From a bacterium (lineage in GTDB: Bacteria > Bdellovibrionota_B > Oligoflexia > Silvanigrellales > Silvanigrellaceae), in contig RGDM01000019.1 in NCBI GenBank assembly GCA_009918675.1, positions 1-57,900 on the forward strand: DNA of 57,900 nt, read 5' to 3'. A program made the position numbers and the translations under genes. The notes below the pieces were generated by a model. The model worked only from the letters and a program-made list of their open reading frames with translations. It made no database searches and was not told the DNA's origin. Positions 25,470 to 34,328 of the stretch are shown one piece after another; position 1 is the stretch's first letter, and every line of letters starts with the position of its first letter.

Positions 25470-25606
25470 CGATGCCCTTTGCTGTCAGAAAATTAAGACA
25501 ATTGTGTGATACAAACGGTCATTGAATTGCTGTGTCCGATAATCTCGGCCATTATTTTTTTGTCTGAATTTAATTTGCGTTTCTGAACCCAAAGGAGACT
25601 TCGCAC

Positions 25607-26278
25607 ATGAATCAGGGGATCGTGCGGTACCTGAGCAGCACCATTGGACGCAAGTACCTGATGGCTATCAGCGGACTTGTCTGGACGCTCTTCGTGCTAG
25701 CTCACATGCTTGGAAACTTGCTTATCTTTATTGGTGCTGATGCTTACAACTCTTATAGCTACAAGCTCGTGAGCAACCCATTCATTTACATCGCTGAGGC
25801 GGGTCTGGTGCTGTTCATTGCACTGCACGCGATCAATGGAATCAGCTTAAAAATGCGCAACAGCCGCACAAAGCCAACTTTGTATGCGGTGACCCCAAAG
25901 AGTGTAAAAGGTGCTTCTCTGTCATCTAAAACGATGATCTGGTCGGGCTCTATCACTTTGGTATTTCTGGTGCTTCACCTCATCACTTTTAAATACGGCG
26001 CACACTATGAAACCAGCGTTGATGGCATAAAAATGCGGGACATCTATAGGAATGTGGTCGAGTGCTTTGCGCAGCCTGGTTATGTGGCTTGGTATACGGT
26101 CTGTCTCGTTTTGGTAGGCCTGCATCTTTATCACGGCTTTGCCTCAAGCTTTCAAACTCTTGGTATCAACCATCCAAAATTAAACACAGTCATCAAGCGT
26201 TTTGGCTGGGCGTATTCGATTGTCGTGGCAGCAGGATTCCTTGCTGTTCCTTTCTACGTCTTTTTCGTGAAGGGGTAA
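25607..26278 (+). CDS. sdhC: Succinate dehydrogenase/fumarate reductase cytochrome b subunit
   Basis: 223 residues with five hydrophobic helices and several His suited to bind two hemes (LFVLAHMLGNLL, LFIALHAINGI, VLHLITF, LVGLHLYHGF). This is the single-subunit type B membrane anchor (Bacillus, Bacteroidetes, epsilon/delta lineages), which replaces separate SdhC and SdhD. It anchors SdhAB and exchanges electrons with menaquinone or ubiquinone. AAAGGAGAC gives a strong start. It is first in sdhCAB; the 200-bp upstream region holds two hairpins and a GATAAT (25538) that could serve as a -10. Confidence 0.92.
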   Translation: MNQGIVRYLSSTIGRKYLMAISGLVWTLFVLAHMLGNLLIFIGADAYNSYSYKLVSNPFIYIAEAGLVLFIALHAINGISLKMRNSRTKPTLYAVTPKSVKGASLSSKTMIWSGSITLVFLVLHLITFKYGAHYETSVDGIKMRDIYRNVVECFAQPGYVAWYTVCLVLVGLHLYHGFASSFQTLGINHPKLNTVIKRFGWAYSIVVAAGFLAVPFYVFFVKG

Positions 26279-26284
26279 TCTGAC

Positions 26285-28198
26285 ATGAATCTCGATTCAA
26301 AAATCCCAAGCGGACCCATTTCCGAAAAATGGACCAAGCACCAATTCGATTCGAAACTCGTCAACCCAGCCAATCGACGTAAGTTCAACTTGATTGTGGT
26401 TGGCTCAGGTCTTGCAGGTGCATCTGCTTCAGCTGCGCTCGCCGAGCTTGGTTACAATGTGAAAACCATGTGCATCCACGACTCCCCTCGCCGCGCGCAT
26501 TCAATTGCCGCGCAAGGAGGAATCAATGCAGCCAAGAACTATCAAAACGACGGCGACTCGATTTATCGGCTGTTTTACGACACAATCAAGGGTGGCGATT
26601 TTCGTTCGCGCGAAGCGAACGTCTATCGCTTGGCGCAAAATTCAGTAAAAATCATCGACCACTGTGTCGCTTTGGGTGTGCCGTTCGCACGCGAATACGG
26701 TGGCCTGCTCGCCAACCGAAGCTTTGGCGGCGCGCAGGTCTCTCGAACTTTTTATGCGCGCGGCCAAACCGGCCAGCAACTCCTCCTTGGCGCTTACTCT
26801 GCGATGATGCGGCAAGTTGATAGCAAAAAAATTGAGCTTCTCAACTTCCGCGAAATGCTCGACCTGGTGCTGATCGATGGTAAAGCGCGCGGCGTGATCT
26901 GCCGGAATGTGTTGACGGGCGAAATTGAATCGCACGCGGCCGATGCCGTCGTCTTGGCAACCGGTGGCTATGGAAATGTTTTCTACCTCTCGACCAACGC
27001 GAAATGGTCGAACGCAACGGCAATTTGGCGTGCTCATAGGCGCGGCGCAGCATTCGGGAACCCTTGCTTCACTCAAATCCATCCCACGTGCATCCCTGTG
27101 TCGGGCGACTATCAAAGCAAGCTGACGCTGATGTCCGAGTCGCTGCGCAACGACGGGCGCGTTTGGGTTCCGAAAGATGCAAACGACACTCGCACTCCCG
27201 ATCAAATTCCTGAAGAGGATCGCGATTACTATCTGGAACGCATCTATCCGAGCTTTGGCAACCTTGCACCTCGTGACATTGCTTCGCGGCAAGCAAAATT
27301 TGTTTGTGATGAAGGACGCGGAGTGGGTTCAACGAAACTCGCTGTTTATCTCGACTTTGCTGCGGCCATCAAACGAGATGGACAAGATGTGATTGCAGGT
27401 AAATACGGCAACCTTTTCCAAATGTATGAAAAGATCACCGGCGATGATCCCTACAAAGTTCCAATGAGAATTTTCCCAGCCGTCCACTACACGATGGGCG
27501 GATTGTGGGTGGACTACAATCTGCAATCGACAATCCCTGGATTGCACGTGCTGGGCGAGGCAAACTTTTCAGACCATGGTGCCAATCGGCTCGGTGCATC
27601 CGCTCTTATGCAGGGTCTGGCGGATGGTTACTTTGTGATTCCAAGCACACTGGCGCATTATCTTGGTTCAACAAAACTCGACAAAATTGACACCAATCAC
27701 GAGGCTTTCAAAGAAGCCCAAGCCAATGTCCAGTCTGGCATCAGCCGCCTCATGAATATCAAAGGCAACAAAACCGCCGATGAGCTACATAGAAAGCTCG
27801 GTAAGTTGATGTGGGACAATTGTGGAATGGAGCGCAGCGAACAAAGCTTGAAGAAACTCCTCGAAGAAATTCCAAAATTGCGAGACGAATTCTGGAATGA
27901 CTTACGTATTCCAGGCGAAGCAGCATCATTGAATCAAGAACTCGAAAGAGCCGGACGAGTTGCCGACTTTATTGACCTCGGAGAATTGATGGCGCGCGAT
28001 GCAATGGAACGCCGTGAATCCTGCGGTGGCCACTTCCGCACAGAATTCCAAACTCCTGATAACGAAGCACAACGCGACGACGAAAATTTCTGCCACGTCG
28101 CAGTCTGGGAACACCAAGGCGAAGGCAAAGCGGCAAAGCGGCACATTGAGTCTTTGAACTTCGAAAACATCAAGCTTGCGACCCGCAGCTACAAATAA
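26285..28198 (+). CDS. sdhA: Succinate dehydrogenase flavoprotein subunit
   Basis: 637 residues. FAD-binding motif [19 protein letters not shown] (~residues 38-56). The His of [15 protein letters not shown] is the covalent flavin attachment site. [15 protein letters not shown] and [32 protein letters not shown] are typical of type B SdhA/FrdA. Substrate residues are in [18 protein letters not shown] and [22 protein letters not shown]. Oxidises succinate to fumarate in the TCA cycle, or the reverse in fumarate respiration; sequence alone does not decide the direction. It starts 6 nt after sdhC. Confidence 0.95.
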   Translation: MNLDSKIPSGPISEKWTKHQFDSKLVNPANRRKFNLIVVGSGLAGASASAALAELGYNVKTMCIHDSPRRAHSIAAQGGINAAKNYQNDGDSIYRLFYDTIKGGDFRSREANVYRLAQNSVKIIDHCVALGVPFAREYGGLLANRSFGGAQVSRTFYARGQTGQQLLLGAYSAMMRQVDSKKIELLNFREMLDLVLIDGKARGVICRNVLTGEIESHAADAVVLATGGYGNVFYLSTNAKWSNATAIWRAHRRGAAFGNPCFTQIHPTCIPVSGDYQSKLTLMSESLRNDGRVWVPKDANDTRTPDQIPEEDRDYYLERIYPSFGNLAPRDIASRQAKFVCDEGRGVGSTKLAVYLDFAAAIKRDGQDVIAGKYGNLFQMYEKITGDDPYKVPMRIFPAVHYTMGGLWVDYNLQSTIPGLHVLGEANFSDHGANRLGASALMQGLADGYFVIPSTLAHYLGSTKLDKIDTNHEAFKEAQANVQSGISRLMNIKGNKTADELHRKLGKLMWDNCGMERSEQSLKKLLEEIPKLRDEFWNDLRIPGEAASLNQELERAGRVADFIDLGELMARDAMERRESCGGHFRTEFQTPDNEAQRDDENFCHVAVWEHQGEGKAAKRHIESLNFENIKLATRSYK

Positions 28199-28214
28199 CC
28201 AAGGAGAGAATGTC

Positions 28215-29012
28215 ATGGCTGGAAATAATAACTCACGCACCATGCGCATCCATCTGAAGGTGTGGCGGCAAAAAGACAAAAGCTCGGAAGGGCGACTCGT
28301 CGATTACACTCTCGACACCGTGAGCCCGGATATGTCGTTCCTGGAAATGATTGACGTACTCAATGGACAACTTGTGGGCCGGGGCGAGGAGCCAATTGCT
28401 TTTGCACACGACTGCCGTGAAGGCATTTGTGGTTCGTGTGCCATGGTGATCGACGGCGAACCGCATGGTCCTCAAACTGGGACGACAACTTGCCAGCTTC
28501 ATATGCGGACTTTTAACGACGGTGACACGATAGTCGTTGAACCTTTTCGGGCGAAGGCGTTCCCCGTCATCAAGGATTTGGTCACCGATCGCTCGGCGCT
28601 TGATCGCATCCAAGCGGCAGGAGGCTACGTTTCGGTCAGCACCGGAAACGCGCCTGATGGCAACGCAATTCCAATTGCAAAAGATCTTGCCGATGCCGCC
28701 ATGGACGCTGCCGCTTGTATACAATGCGGTGCTTGTGTTGCTGCGTGTCGCAATGGCTCTGCAATGCTTTTTGTCTCGGCCAAAGTTTCGCAATTCGCTC
28801 TACTTCCACAAGGCCAGGCGGAGCGCGAACGACGCGTCTCGCGCATGGTCTGGCAGATGGATGAAGAGGATTTTGGTAGCTGCACAAACATGGGCTCTTG
28901 CGCGGCAGCCTGCCCGAAAGAAATTAAAGTCGATAACATTGCACGCATGAATCGTGAATTTGGCCGCGCGATGTTGTTTGGTCAGCAGCGCGAGCAACGG
29001 AGCGAAGACTGA
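28215..29012 (+). CDS. sdhB: Succinate dehydrogenase iron-sulfur subunit
   Basis: 265 residues from ATG 28215 (AAGGAGAG upstream). Carries the three clusters: [2Fe-2S] in [10 protein letters not shown] with a later Cys in TTTCQLH; [4Fe-4S] in [11 protein letters not shown]; [3Fe-4S]/[4Fe-4S] ligands in [12 protein letters not shown]. It shuttles electrons from the SdhA flavin to the SdhC quinone site. The motif [20 protein letters not shown] is typical of type B complexes. It closes the sdhCAB operon, with a near-perfect bidirectional terminator 13 nt later. Confidence 0.95.
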   Translation: MAGNNNSRTMRIHLKVWRQKDKSSEGRLVDYTLDTVSPDMSFLEMIDVLNGQLVGRGEEPIAFAHDCREGICGSCAMVIDGEPHGPQTGTTTCQLHMRTFNDGDTIVVEPFRAKAFPVIKDLVTDRSALDRIQAAGGYVSVSTGNAPDGNAIPIAKDLADAAMDAAACIQCGACVAACRNGSAMLFVSAKVSQFALLPQGQAERERRVSRMVWQMDEEDFGSCTNMGSCAAACPKEIKVDNIARMNREFGRAMLFGQQREQRSED

Positions 29013-29024
29013 GGTCTTCACCGA

Positions 29025-29069
29025 GGCAAAAAAAAGCCCACGGAACGTCTCCGTGGGCTTTTTTTTGCC
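29025..29069. terminator. Bidirectional Rho-independent terminator between sdhB and the peroxiredoxin gene
   Basis: GGC-A8-GCCCACGGA (29025-29044) is complementary to TCCGTGGGC-T8-GCC (29050-29069) with a 5-nt loop. The GC-rich 9-bp core flanked by A8/T8 works in both directions, serving the convergent sdhB and peroxiredoxin genes. Confidence 0.95.
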
Positions 29070-29082
29070 TTGCACAATCACT

Positions 29083-29943
29083 TCAACGGCTGAGCGTTTT
29101 CAGAGTTGCAAGAACTTGCTTCGCATGTCCATCAACCTTGACCTTAGGCCACTGTGCAACCACACGGCCAGAGGGATCGACGATAAAAGTAGATCGTTCA
29201 ATTCCCATGAACTTCTTACCGTACATGCTCTTCTCTTTCCAAACCCCGAATCGCTCGCACAAATCACTTTTCTCATCCGAGAGAAGCATAAAGGACAAAC
29301 CTTCCTTTTGCGCAAACTTGTCGTGACTTTGGCAAGAATCCTTACTGACACCAATGACAACCGCATCCTGCTGTTTGAATTCATTGGAGAGAGTTTGGAA
29401 ATCGCGCGCTTCGATTGTACAGCCTGGAGTCATGTCCTTTGGATAAAAATAAAGAACAGCCCATTTGCCTTTAACAGAACGCACATCGAACACCTCTCCA
29501 TTCACATGCCCCGAAATCTTTGGTGCAAGGTATGGAGAGGAAAGTAAGCCGGATTCGCCGTCGGGCTCGGAGGGCTCGCTGCCTTCGCTTGCCGCTGGCG
29601 ATGCTGCAGGAGCTGCCTTCGCGCGACGAGCACCTGGCTTGCGTGCCTTCTTAGCGGCAGTCTTCTTTGGAGCTGCCTTCTTAGCAACAGCCTTCTTGCC
29701 AGCAGTTTTCTTCACTGCTTTTTTGGCAGCTGGCTTCTTCGCTGCTGCTTTCTTAGCAACAGTTTTCTTGGCTGCAGTTTTCTTCACTGCCTTCTTAGCA
29801 GCTGGCTTCTTCGCTGCAGTTTTCTTAGCGGCAGTCTTCTTCACGGCCTTCTTTGCAGCTGGCTTTTTCGCTGCAGTTTTCTTTGCAGCCTTCTTAGCTG
29901 CAGGTTTGGTAGCGGACTTCTTTGCAACTTTCTTCGTAACCAT
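29083..29943 (-). CDS. Peroxiredoxin (Bcp/PrxQ type) with histone-H1-like N-terminal tail
   Basis: 286 residues from ATG 29943, set by GGAGGTC 7 nt upstream. Residues 1-~100 are repeats of Ala/Lys/Pro (AAKKPAAKKAVKK style), like eukaryotic histone H1 tails and bacterial Hc/AlgP-type proteins; ~101-135 is an acidic/Ala linker. Residues ~137-286 form a Bcp/PrxQ thiol peroxidase: peroxidatic Cys175 in PKDMTPGCTIEARDF, IGVSKDSCQSHDKF, FMLLSDEK, ERSTFIVDPSGRV. The usual resolving Cys five residues after Cys175 is Arg180; Cys204 may replace it. The tail should bind DNA, suggesting nucleoid-localised peroxide defence; that is inference. Confidence 0.9.
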   Translation of the reverse strand: MVTKKVAKKSATKPAAKKAAKKTAAKKPAAKKAVKKTAAKKTAAKKPAAKKAVKKTAAKKTVAKKAAAKKPAAKKAVKKTAGKKAVAKKAAPKKTAAKKARKPGARRAKAAPAASPAASEGSEPSEPDGESGLLSSPYLAPKISGHVNGEVFDVRSVKGKWAVLYFYPKDMTPGCTIEARDFQTLSNEFKQQDAVVIGVSKDSCQSHDKFAQKEGLSFMLLSDEKSDLCERFGVWKEKSMYGKKFMGIERSTFIVDPSGRVVAQWPKVKVDGHAKQVLATLKTLSR

Positions 29944-30113
29944 ATTTGTGACCTCCATTTTCAAAAAATGTAACTTTGTCTTTTTCATCTGTAAAGACTT
30001 CGAACGATTCTTTTCGATCTTTGCACACGTCAACACTTCGACTCGCGCTCACCAGAGCACATTCGTTACCATATTCTGAAAGCAAAATTATTCATGAATG
30101 ACGTGGAAAATAA

Positions 30114-31646
30114 ATGAACAGCTCAGCAAGTGAAAAGACTCAGACGGTCACTCCGGAAAAGTTCCGGTCGACATTCAGACATGATCTGCGTTCCATCTTT
30201 TCAGTCTTGATCGGGTTCGGCGAAGTTCTGCGTGAAGACCTCGCGCAAGCTCAAAACTCACATCTTGCGCAATTCGAATTGGTCCTGAACGACGCCCGTA
30301 TGCTTCTCGATGACACCGCTCAAATGATCAACCACTGCTCACTCGCATCGATTTTGATTTTCCAAACCGAAGTGAAAGCCGGTCTGCGCAGCCAGACTCT
30401 TGCAAGCCTCAGAACACTCAATGAAAAGCTGGCCCGCCTGGAATCGCTTATTGGCCAACAAGAGCTTCTTACAAACATGATTGAAGCGGTACGACAGCTC
30501 ACCCTCCGGTGTCACTCTCCATTCGATCAACGGATCGAGTTGAAGCCTCAACTGCAATCTTTCCAAGTTGGAGCAATACCGGGCGATGCATCGACTGAAG
30601 GAAAGCAAGCTCAGCACGTCATGGTCATCGACGATGAACCTCACAACCTACACTTGATTGGGACCTTTTTAAGTCGACTTGGACTCGCAGTGACGACTTT
30701 CACGTCAGGACAAAATGCCCTGCGGGCGCTTGAATCTGAGAGCTACAATCTCATTCTGCTGGACCTGCACATGCCAGCGATGAGTGGACTGGATTTTCTC
30801 AAGACGGTTAAGGCGAACCCCGCGACTTCGGAAATACCAGTCTTGGTTGTGACCGCATCCGATGATGCAGATGAACTTGCTGAATGCATTGAAGCGGGCG
30901 CCATCGACTCGCTCCCTAAACCATTCCAATCTGCATTCCTTAAGGCCCGCGTTCTAACATCTCTCGAATTACAAGCAACGAAGAGGCGCGAGAAGGAATT
31001 TGCCGAAGAACTCAAATTCCAAAAAAATCGTGTCGAAGAGTTGCTATCGGTGATTCTGCCAAAAGACATTATCGATGAGTTGCAGGCGACCGGTGAAGTC
31101 AAGCCAAAGCGCCACGAAGGCGTTTGCGTCTTGTTCTGTGACATCGTTAATTTCACGGAAAGCTGCGATACCCAGGACCCGGTTACTATTTTAAAATTCT
31201 TACAGAGCCTTTTCTCTGAATTCGAAGCTATCGCCGATCTACATGGCTTGCAGAAGATCAAAACAATTGGCGACAGCTTCATGGCCGTGGCGGGACTCAC
31301 TCCAGACGATTCGCTGCCTGAACTGAAAGCCACGCGTGCCGGACTCGACATGATCTCGAGTGCCGCCCATCATTCATCAGGCTGGAAGGTGCGGGTTGGG
31401 ATTCACTCGGGTCCAGTGGTGGGCGGACTCGTTGGCACGAAACAGTTTCTTTTTGATGTTTGGGGCGACACCGTAAACACGGCAGCGCGCATTGAGGGGG
31501 CTGGACAGCCGCAAACACTGACGGCTTCCAAAACAACATTCGAACGCCTTGCGAGCCACATCACCGGCAAGAGCCTGGGAAAAGTAAAATTGAAGGGGAA
31601 AGGTGAGCAGGAAGTCTATATTATAGAGAGTCTTGCTCAGAATTAA
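30114..31646 (+). CDS. Response-regulator adenylyl cyclase (class III)
   Basis: 510 residues. Residues 1-~130 are helical and begin like a histidine-kinase dimerisation domain (FRHDLRSIFSVLIGFGEVL) but no ATPase domain follows. REC domain ~168-285: acidic pair IDDE, phospho-acceptor Asp217 (LLDLHMPAMSG), Thr in VVTAS, Lys269. A coiled linker (~286-315) leads to a class III cyclase domain ~335-505: metal Asp343 (FCDIVNFT) and Asp387 (KTIGDSF), Lys383 and Asp448 (FDVWGD) giving adenine specificity, Asn455 and Arg459 for catalysis. All catalytic residues are present, so cAMP production under phosphorelay control is expected. A cNMP-binding regulator is encoded at 41906. Confidence 0.9.
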   Translation: MNSSASEKTQTVTPEKFRSTFRHDLRSIFSVLIGFGEVLREDLAQAQNSHLAQFELVLNDARMLLDDTAQMINHCSLASILIFQTEVKAGLRSQTLASLRTLNEKLARLESLIGQQELLTNMIEAVRQLTLRCHSPFDQRIELKPQLQSFQVGAIPGDASTEGKQAQHVMVIDDEPHNLHLIGTFLSRLGLAVTTFTSGQNALRALESESYNLILLDLHMPAMSGLDFLKTVKANPATSEIPVLVVTASDDADELAECIEAGAIDSLPKPFQSAFLKARVLTSLELQATKRREKEFAEELKFQKNRVEELLSVILPKDIIDELQATGEVKPKRHEGVCVLFCDIVNFTESCDTQDPVTILKFLQSLFSEFEAIADLHGLQKIKTIGDSFMAVAGLTPDDSLPELKATRAGLDMISSAAHHSSGWKVRVGIHSGPVVGGLVGTKQFLFDVWGDTVNTAARIEGAGQPQTLTASKTTFERLASHITGKSLGKVKLKGKGEQEVYIIESLAQN

Positions 31647-31673
31647 TTTCGAACATCAACGCCCCGCACAGGC

Positions 31674-31699
31674 AAAAAAAAACCTCCCAGCGGGGAGGT
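31674..31699 (-). terminator. Rho-independent terminator of the HU gene
   Basis: On the minus strand, ACCTCCC and GGGAGGT flank CGCT, followed by nine T (A-run 31674-31682 on the plus strand). It lies 40 nt downstream of the HU stop; on the plus strand it could weakly end the cyclase transcript as well. Confidence 0.85.
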
Positions 31700-31738
31700 C
31701 TCACATCTGCAAATGGACTCGGACAATCCTAAATCTAA

Positions 31739-32059
31739 TTACTTCTTCTTCTTGGTTGCACGCTTCACGCCAACTGCGTCTTTCAAAGACTTAGCAGCGC
31801 GGAAGGTCACCTTCTTGGATGCAGGAATGCGGATTTCTTCGCCAGTTTGTGGGTTGCGGCCCATACGAGCAGCACGCTCTTTAACTTGCAGGATACCAAC
31901 TTTGTCGATGCGAACCTTAGAATGGTTGCCGACAACTTCTTGCTCAATGAGGGTAAGGAATTCTTGGAGGACTTCCTTAGTCACCTTCTTTGGGAGTTCG
32001 GTGTGGTTTGCTGCAACAGCAGAGATCAATTGTGATGTCGAGACGGTCGACTTTTTCAT
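31739..32059 (-). CDS. HU/IHF-family nucleoid protein
   Basis: 106 residues from ATG 32059 with AAGGAG upstream; a longer frame without ribosome site is rejected. HU fold: N-terminal helices (TSQLISAVAANHT, KKVTKEVLQEFLTLIEQEVV), KVRIDKVGILQVKERAARMGRNPQTGEEIRIPASKKVTF-type beta-arm region with the DNA-intercalating Pro in RNPQTGE, and a C-terminal Lys run (KRATKKKK). Binds and bends DNA as a dimer. It has a near-consensus promoter (32106-32134) and its own terminator, so it is a strongly expressed single-gene transcript. Confidence 0.93.
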   Translation of the reverse strand: MKKSTVSTSQLISAVAANHTELPKKVTKEVLQEFLTLIEQEVVGNHSKVRIDKVGILQVKERAARMGRNPQTGEEIRIPASKKVTFRAAKSLKDAVGVKRATKKKK

Positions 32060-32105
32060 AACACGCTCCTTGTGATGAACCGCTTGCAGATGCGATTTAT
32101 CCAAG

Positions 32106-32134
32106 AGATTAGCGACCATCTCGAAAACTGTCAA
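32106..32134 (-). promoter_or_regulatory. Near-consensus sigma70 promoter of the HU gene
   Basis: On the minus strand TTGACA and TAATCT are separated by exactly 17 bp, 47 nt from the HU start codon. This is the best promoter match in the window and suits an abundant nucleoid protein. Confidence 0.75.
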
Positions 32135-32135
32135 A

Positions 32136-33569
32136 TCAGGCGTTCAACTTTGGTGCTCGAGGCGTGTTTGGAGACACGATTGGACTCAAATTTCCGCGCG
32201 CCCGAGATTCAATTTCAATCATGGCTTCAAAGAGTTTTTTCGACACATTGACCGTCTCAGAACGCAGGCCACAGAAGGTGAATGTTTCACTGCTCGCAGT
32301 CCAACGAACCTGGCCCTTCAGAACATTTCCACCGTTCGCCTGTCCTTCAAGTGGCTGTTCGGTGTCTGTATTCGCAAGCGCAGTTCGGGCTCGTCCAGCC
32401 AATGGGCTCAAGGTTGTCGATTTACTCACGCCCTCGCTGCTTTTCGAGTTTTTGCCTTCAGCAGAGAGCAATGAATTTATAAGAACTTTGGCTTGTGCCT
32501 TTTGCCATTTATCCAGCGATTCAGCCCCTGCCTCAACCACATGACTGGGAGGCACGTACACATTCAAAATCTGCCCTTCGCGAAAATCAACAACCGCGGA
32601 AACGGCTCGATTCTTTCCAGGTTGATTGACAACGATTTCCTGATTGCTCACGCGAATCTTTGCTCCGCCCAGACTAACATCATCAATCGTGATGGGAATG
32701 ATTTTACGAAAGGGCTGTGCAGGGACCACGGGTGTGGTTTTTTGCTTGTTTGTTTTTACTTCCACTGGAGTTGCTTTTATGCGGCCACCAACAGTTGGTG
32801 TCGGCTTCTTTGCGAGCGTTTTGCTGGTTGGAACGGTTGCGGATTTAGCCATGACAGGCGCTGATTTCTTGATCAGCGATGTCTGAGGAGAAGTTTTTCC
32901 GACTGTTTTTGACTTTTCTTTAGTCGCGTTTTTATCTGTTTTGGCCGACTTCATTGGTGTTGACGATTTTCCAGACGAACTCAATTTTGTTGCGGTTGTC
33001 TTCTGAGTCGCTGCTTTCTTCGTCTTTGCTTGCTGTTTTGCTTTACTCTTGCTCGCGACTTTCACTTTTGCCACCGCCTGCGAACGATAGGAGCTTGCCC
33101 CTGTCGCAGCGGCAAGCGACTGCCCAACGGGCATAAATTCAACTTCAAGAAAGGCTGGAATATGACAGTTCAGACGGCGCTGACAGCGATGCTTTCCTTC
33201 GATGAAACGCTGCGCAAGAGAAACAACTAATTCAGGCTTCACCGGCTTTTTAAGCCAGCTGAGGCAATCATCGAACGCAGACAAGTCGCGGTCGATCGTC
33301 TCTTGAACGTCGGGCCGATCAAAGGCTGTAATTAAAATTGGCTGAGCAAACATCTTTTTCAAGCGAGCTGCCGTATAGGCACCGTCACGATCTGGCAGGT
33401 CATAATCGATAATGAACGCGTCGAGTTCGCCGGCCGTTTTGGCCAATTCAATTGCGTCGGCAGAGGTTCGGGCCACCACCACCTGAACTCCAGGAAAGTG
33501 ATCTTTGAAGACTTCACTTGTCATCACCAGGCTAGCTTTGCTGGAGTCGGCAATCAAAATTCGCTTCAT
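32136..33569 (-). CDS. REC domain plus PilZ domain split by a Lys-rich insertion
   Basis: 477 residues. REC domain ~1-122: acidic Asp8, phospho-acceptor Asp55 (FIIDYDLPDRDG), Thr81, Lys108. The c-di-GMP motif RxxxR occurs at 128-132 (RCQRR) after EGKH, followed by a beta-strand (CHIPAFLEVEF). The second PilZ motif DxSxxG is DVSLGG at ~297-302, about 165 residues later instead of the usual ~20-40. The insertion (~160-285) is Lys/Thr/Ala/Ser-rich and presumably disordered. A C-terminal part with further beta-strands follows. Both ligand motifs are intact, so c-di-GMP binding gated by phosphorylation is plausible. ATG 33569 follows GAAGGGAAGC. Confidence 0.8.
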   Translation of the reverse strand: MKRILIADSSKASLVMTSEVFKDHFPGVQVVVARTSADAIELAKTAGELDAFIIDYDLPDRDGAYTAARLKKMFAQPILITAFDRPDVQETIDRDLSAFDDCLSWLKKPVKPELVVSLAQRFIEGKHRCQRRLNCHIPAFLEVEFMPVGQSLAAATGASSYRSQAVAKVKVASKSKAKQQAKTKKAATQKTTATKLSSSGKSSTPMKSAKTDKNATKEKSKTVGKTSPQTSLIKKSAPVMAKSATVPTSKTLAKKPTPTVGGRIKATPVEVKTNKQKTTPVVPAQPFRKIIPITIDDVSLGGAKIRVSNQEIVVNQPGKNRAVSAVVDFREGQILNVYVPPSHVVEAGAESLDKWQKAQAKVLINSLLSAEGKNSKSSEGVSKSTTLSPLAGRARTALANTDTEQPLEGQANGGNVLKGQVRWTASSETFTFCGLRSETVNVSKKLFEAMIEIESRARGNLSPIVSPNTPRAPKLNA

Positions 33570-33627
33570 AGTTGCTTCCCTTCAATCCTTGCGAGGCGTT
33601 TGATTCAGCAAAATTGATTTCTTGTGT

Positions 33628-34260
33628 TCAAGGCTTCTTCGCTGGTGTCGAAACCGGTGTTGCCACTGCTGGAGCTTGCTCAGCCTGGGGCGCCGCCTCG
33701 GCATAGGGATCAATCACGGGTGAATCGGGAGTAATTCCCTGAGTGGAGACACCATCCATGGGCAATCCTACATCCCAATTATAACTCGAATCGAGCGGCT
33801 TGATGGAAGCGATTGCCCACTGGCCATTCGTGTATTTCATCACAGCAAGGCTCTTTACATCTTGCGAAGGAGAGCGTGCCTTGTCTTCGCCTGTCAACCA
33901 GCTGCGAAATTTCACCCGGTACTCGAGATGGACTTCACGCTGAGGATCGACTTCTTTTTTGGACGTCACTTCAAATTCATCAAACTCAAAGCGTCTGTTG
34001 AGGTAAGATTCCTTGAACGCTTCAGGTGACGCCGATGTGATGTGGTCGCGGAATTCACCAGTTGTAAAGCTCTCAAGTTCTTCGCGCTGATCCATCCGAG
34101 TGATATTCACTGCGAGATCAATATAACTGCGCAATTGTTCTTCAGCAGAAACATCCACACGGTTTTTGCATTTGCCCGGACCACAAGAAACAAACAAGAC
34201 GGCGATCAAAACCAGCACACAGCGCCGCATGATCATCCGCAGATTCGAGTACTTTGCCAT
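33628..34260 (-). CDS. Putative lipoprotein (210 aa)
   Basis: ATG 34260 has AGGAG upstream. The signal peptide MRRCVLVLIAVLFVSCG ends in a lipobox (VSC), so the mature protein is probably lipidated. The middle resembles an NTF2/DUF-type alpha+beta domain (SYIDLAVNITRMDQREEL, HLEYRVKFRSWL, YTNGQWAIASIKPLD), common in small periplasmic lipoproteins. The C-terminus is Ala/Pro-rich and disordered (QAEQAPAVATPVSTPAKKP). It lies 68 nt after the PLD-like gene and precedes the REC-PilZ gene, all minus strand. Function unknown. Confidence 0.65.
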   Translation of the reverse strand: MAKYSNLRMIMRRCVLVLIAVLFVSCGPGKCKNRVDVSAEEQLRSYIDLAVNITRMDQREELESFTTGEFRDHITSASPEAFKESYLNRRFEFDEFEVTSKKEVDPQREVHLEYRVKFRSWLTGEDKARSPSQDVKSLAVMKYTNGQWAIASIKPLDSSYNWDVGLPMDGVSTQGITPDSPVIDPYAEAAPQAEQAPAVATPVSTPAKKP

Positions 34261-34328
34261 GAATGAGAGTCTCCTGAGACAAATTCTTCCATCGCTGAAA
34301 TATTATCAAAGCCAGAGTCTCGGCGGGC

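Noticed and set aside
29465..30079. Plus-strand Ala/Phe-rich frame
   Set aside because: It is the complement of the Lys/Ala H1-like tail; it has no start signal and no family features.
32500..33100. Lys-rich part of the REC-PilZ protein as a frameshift artefact
   Set aside because: The frame stays open with balanced codon use and returns to a clear PilZ motif, so an insertion is more likely than an error.
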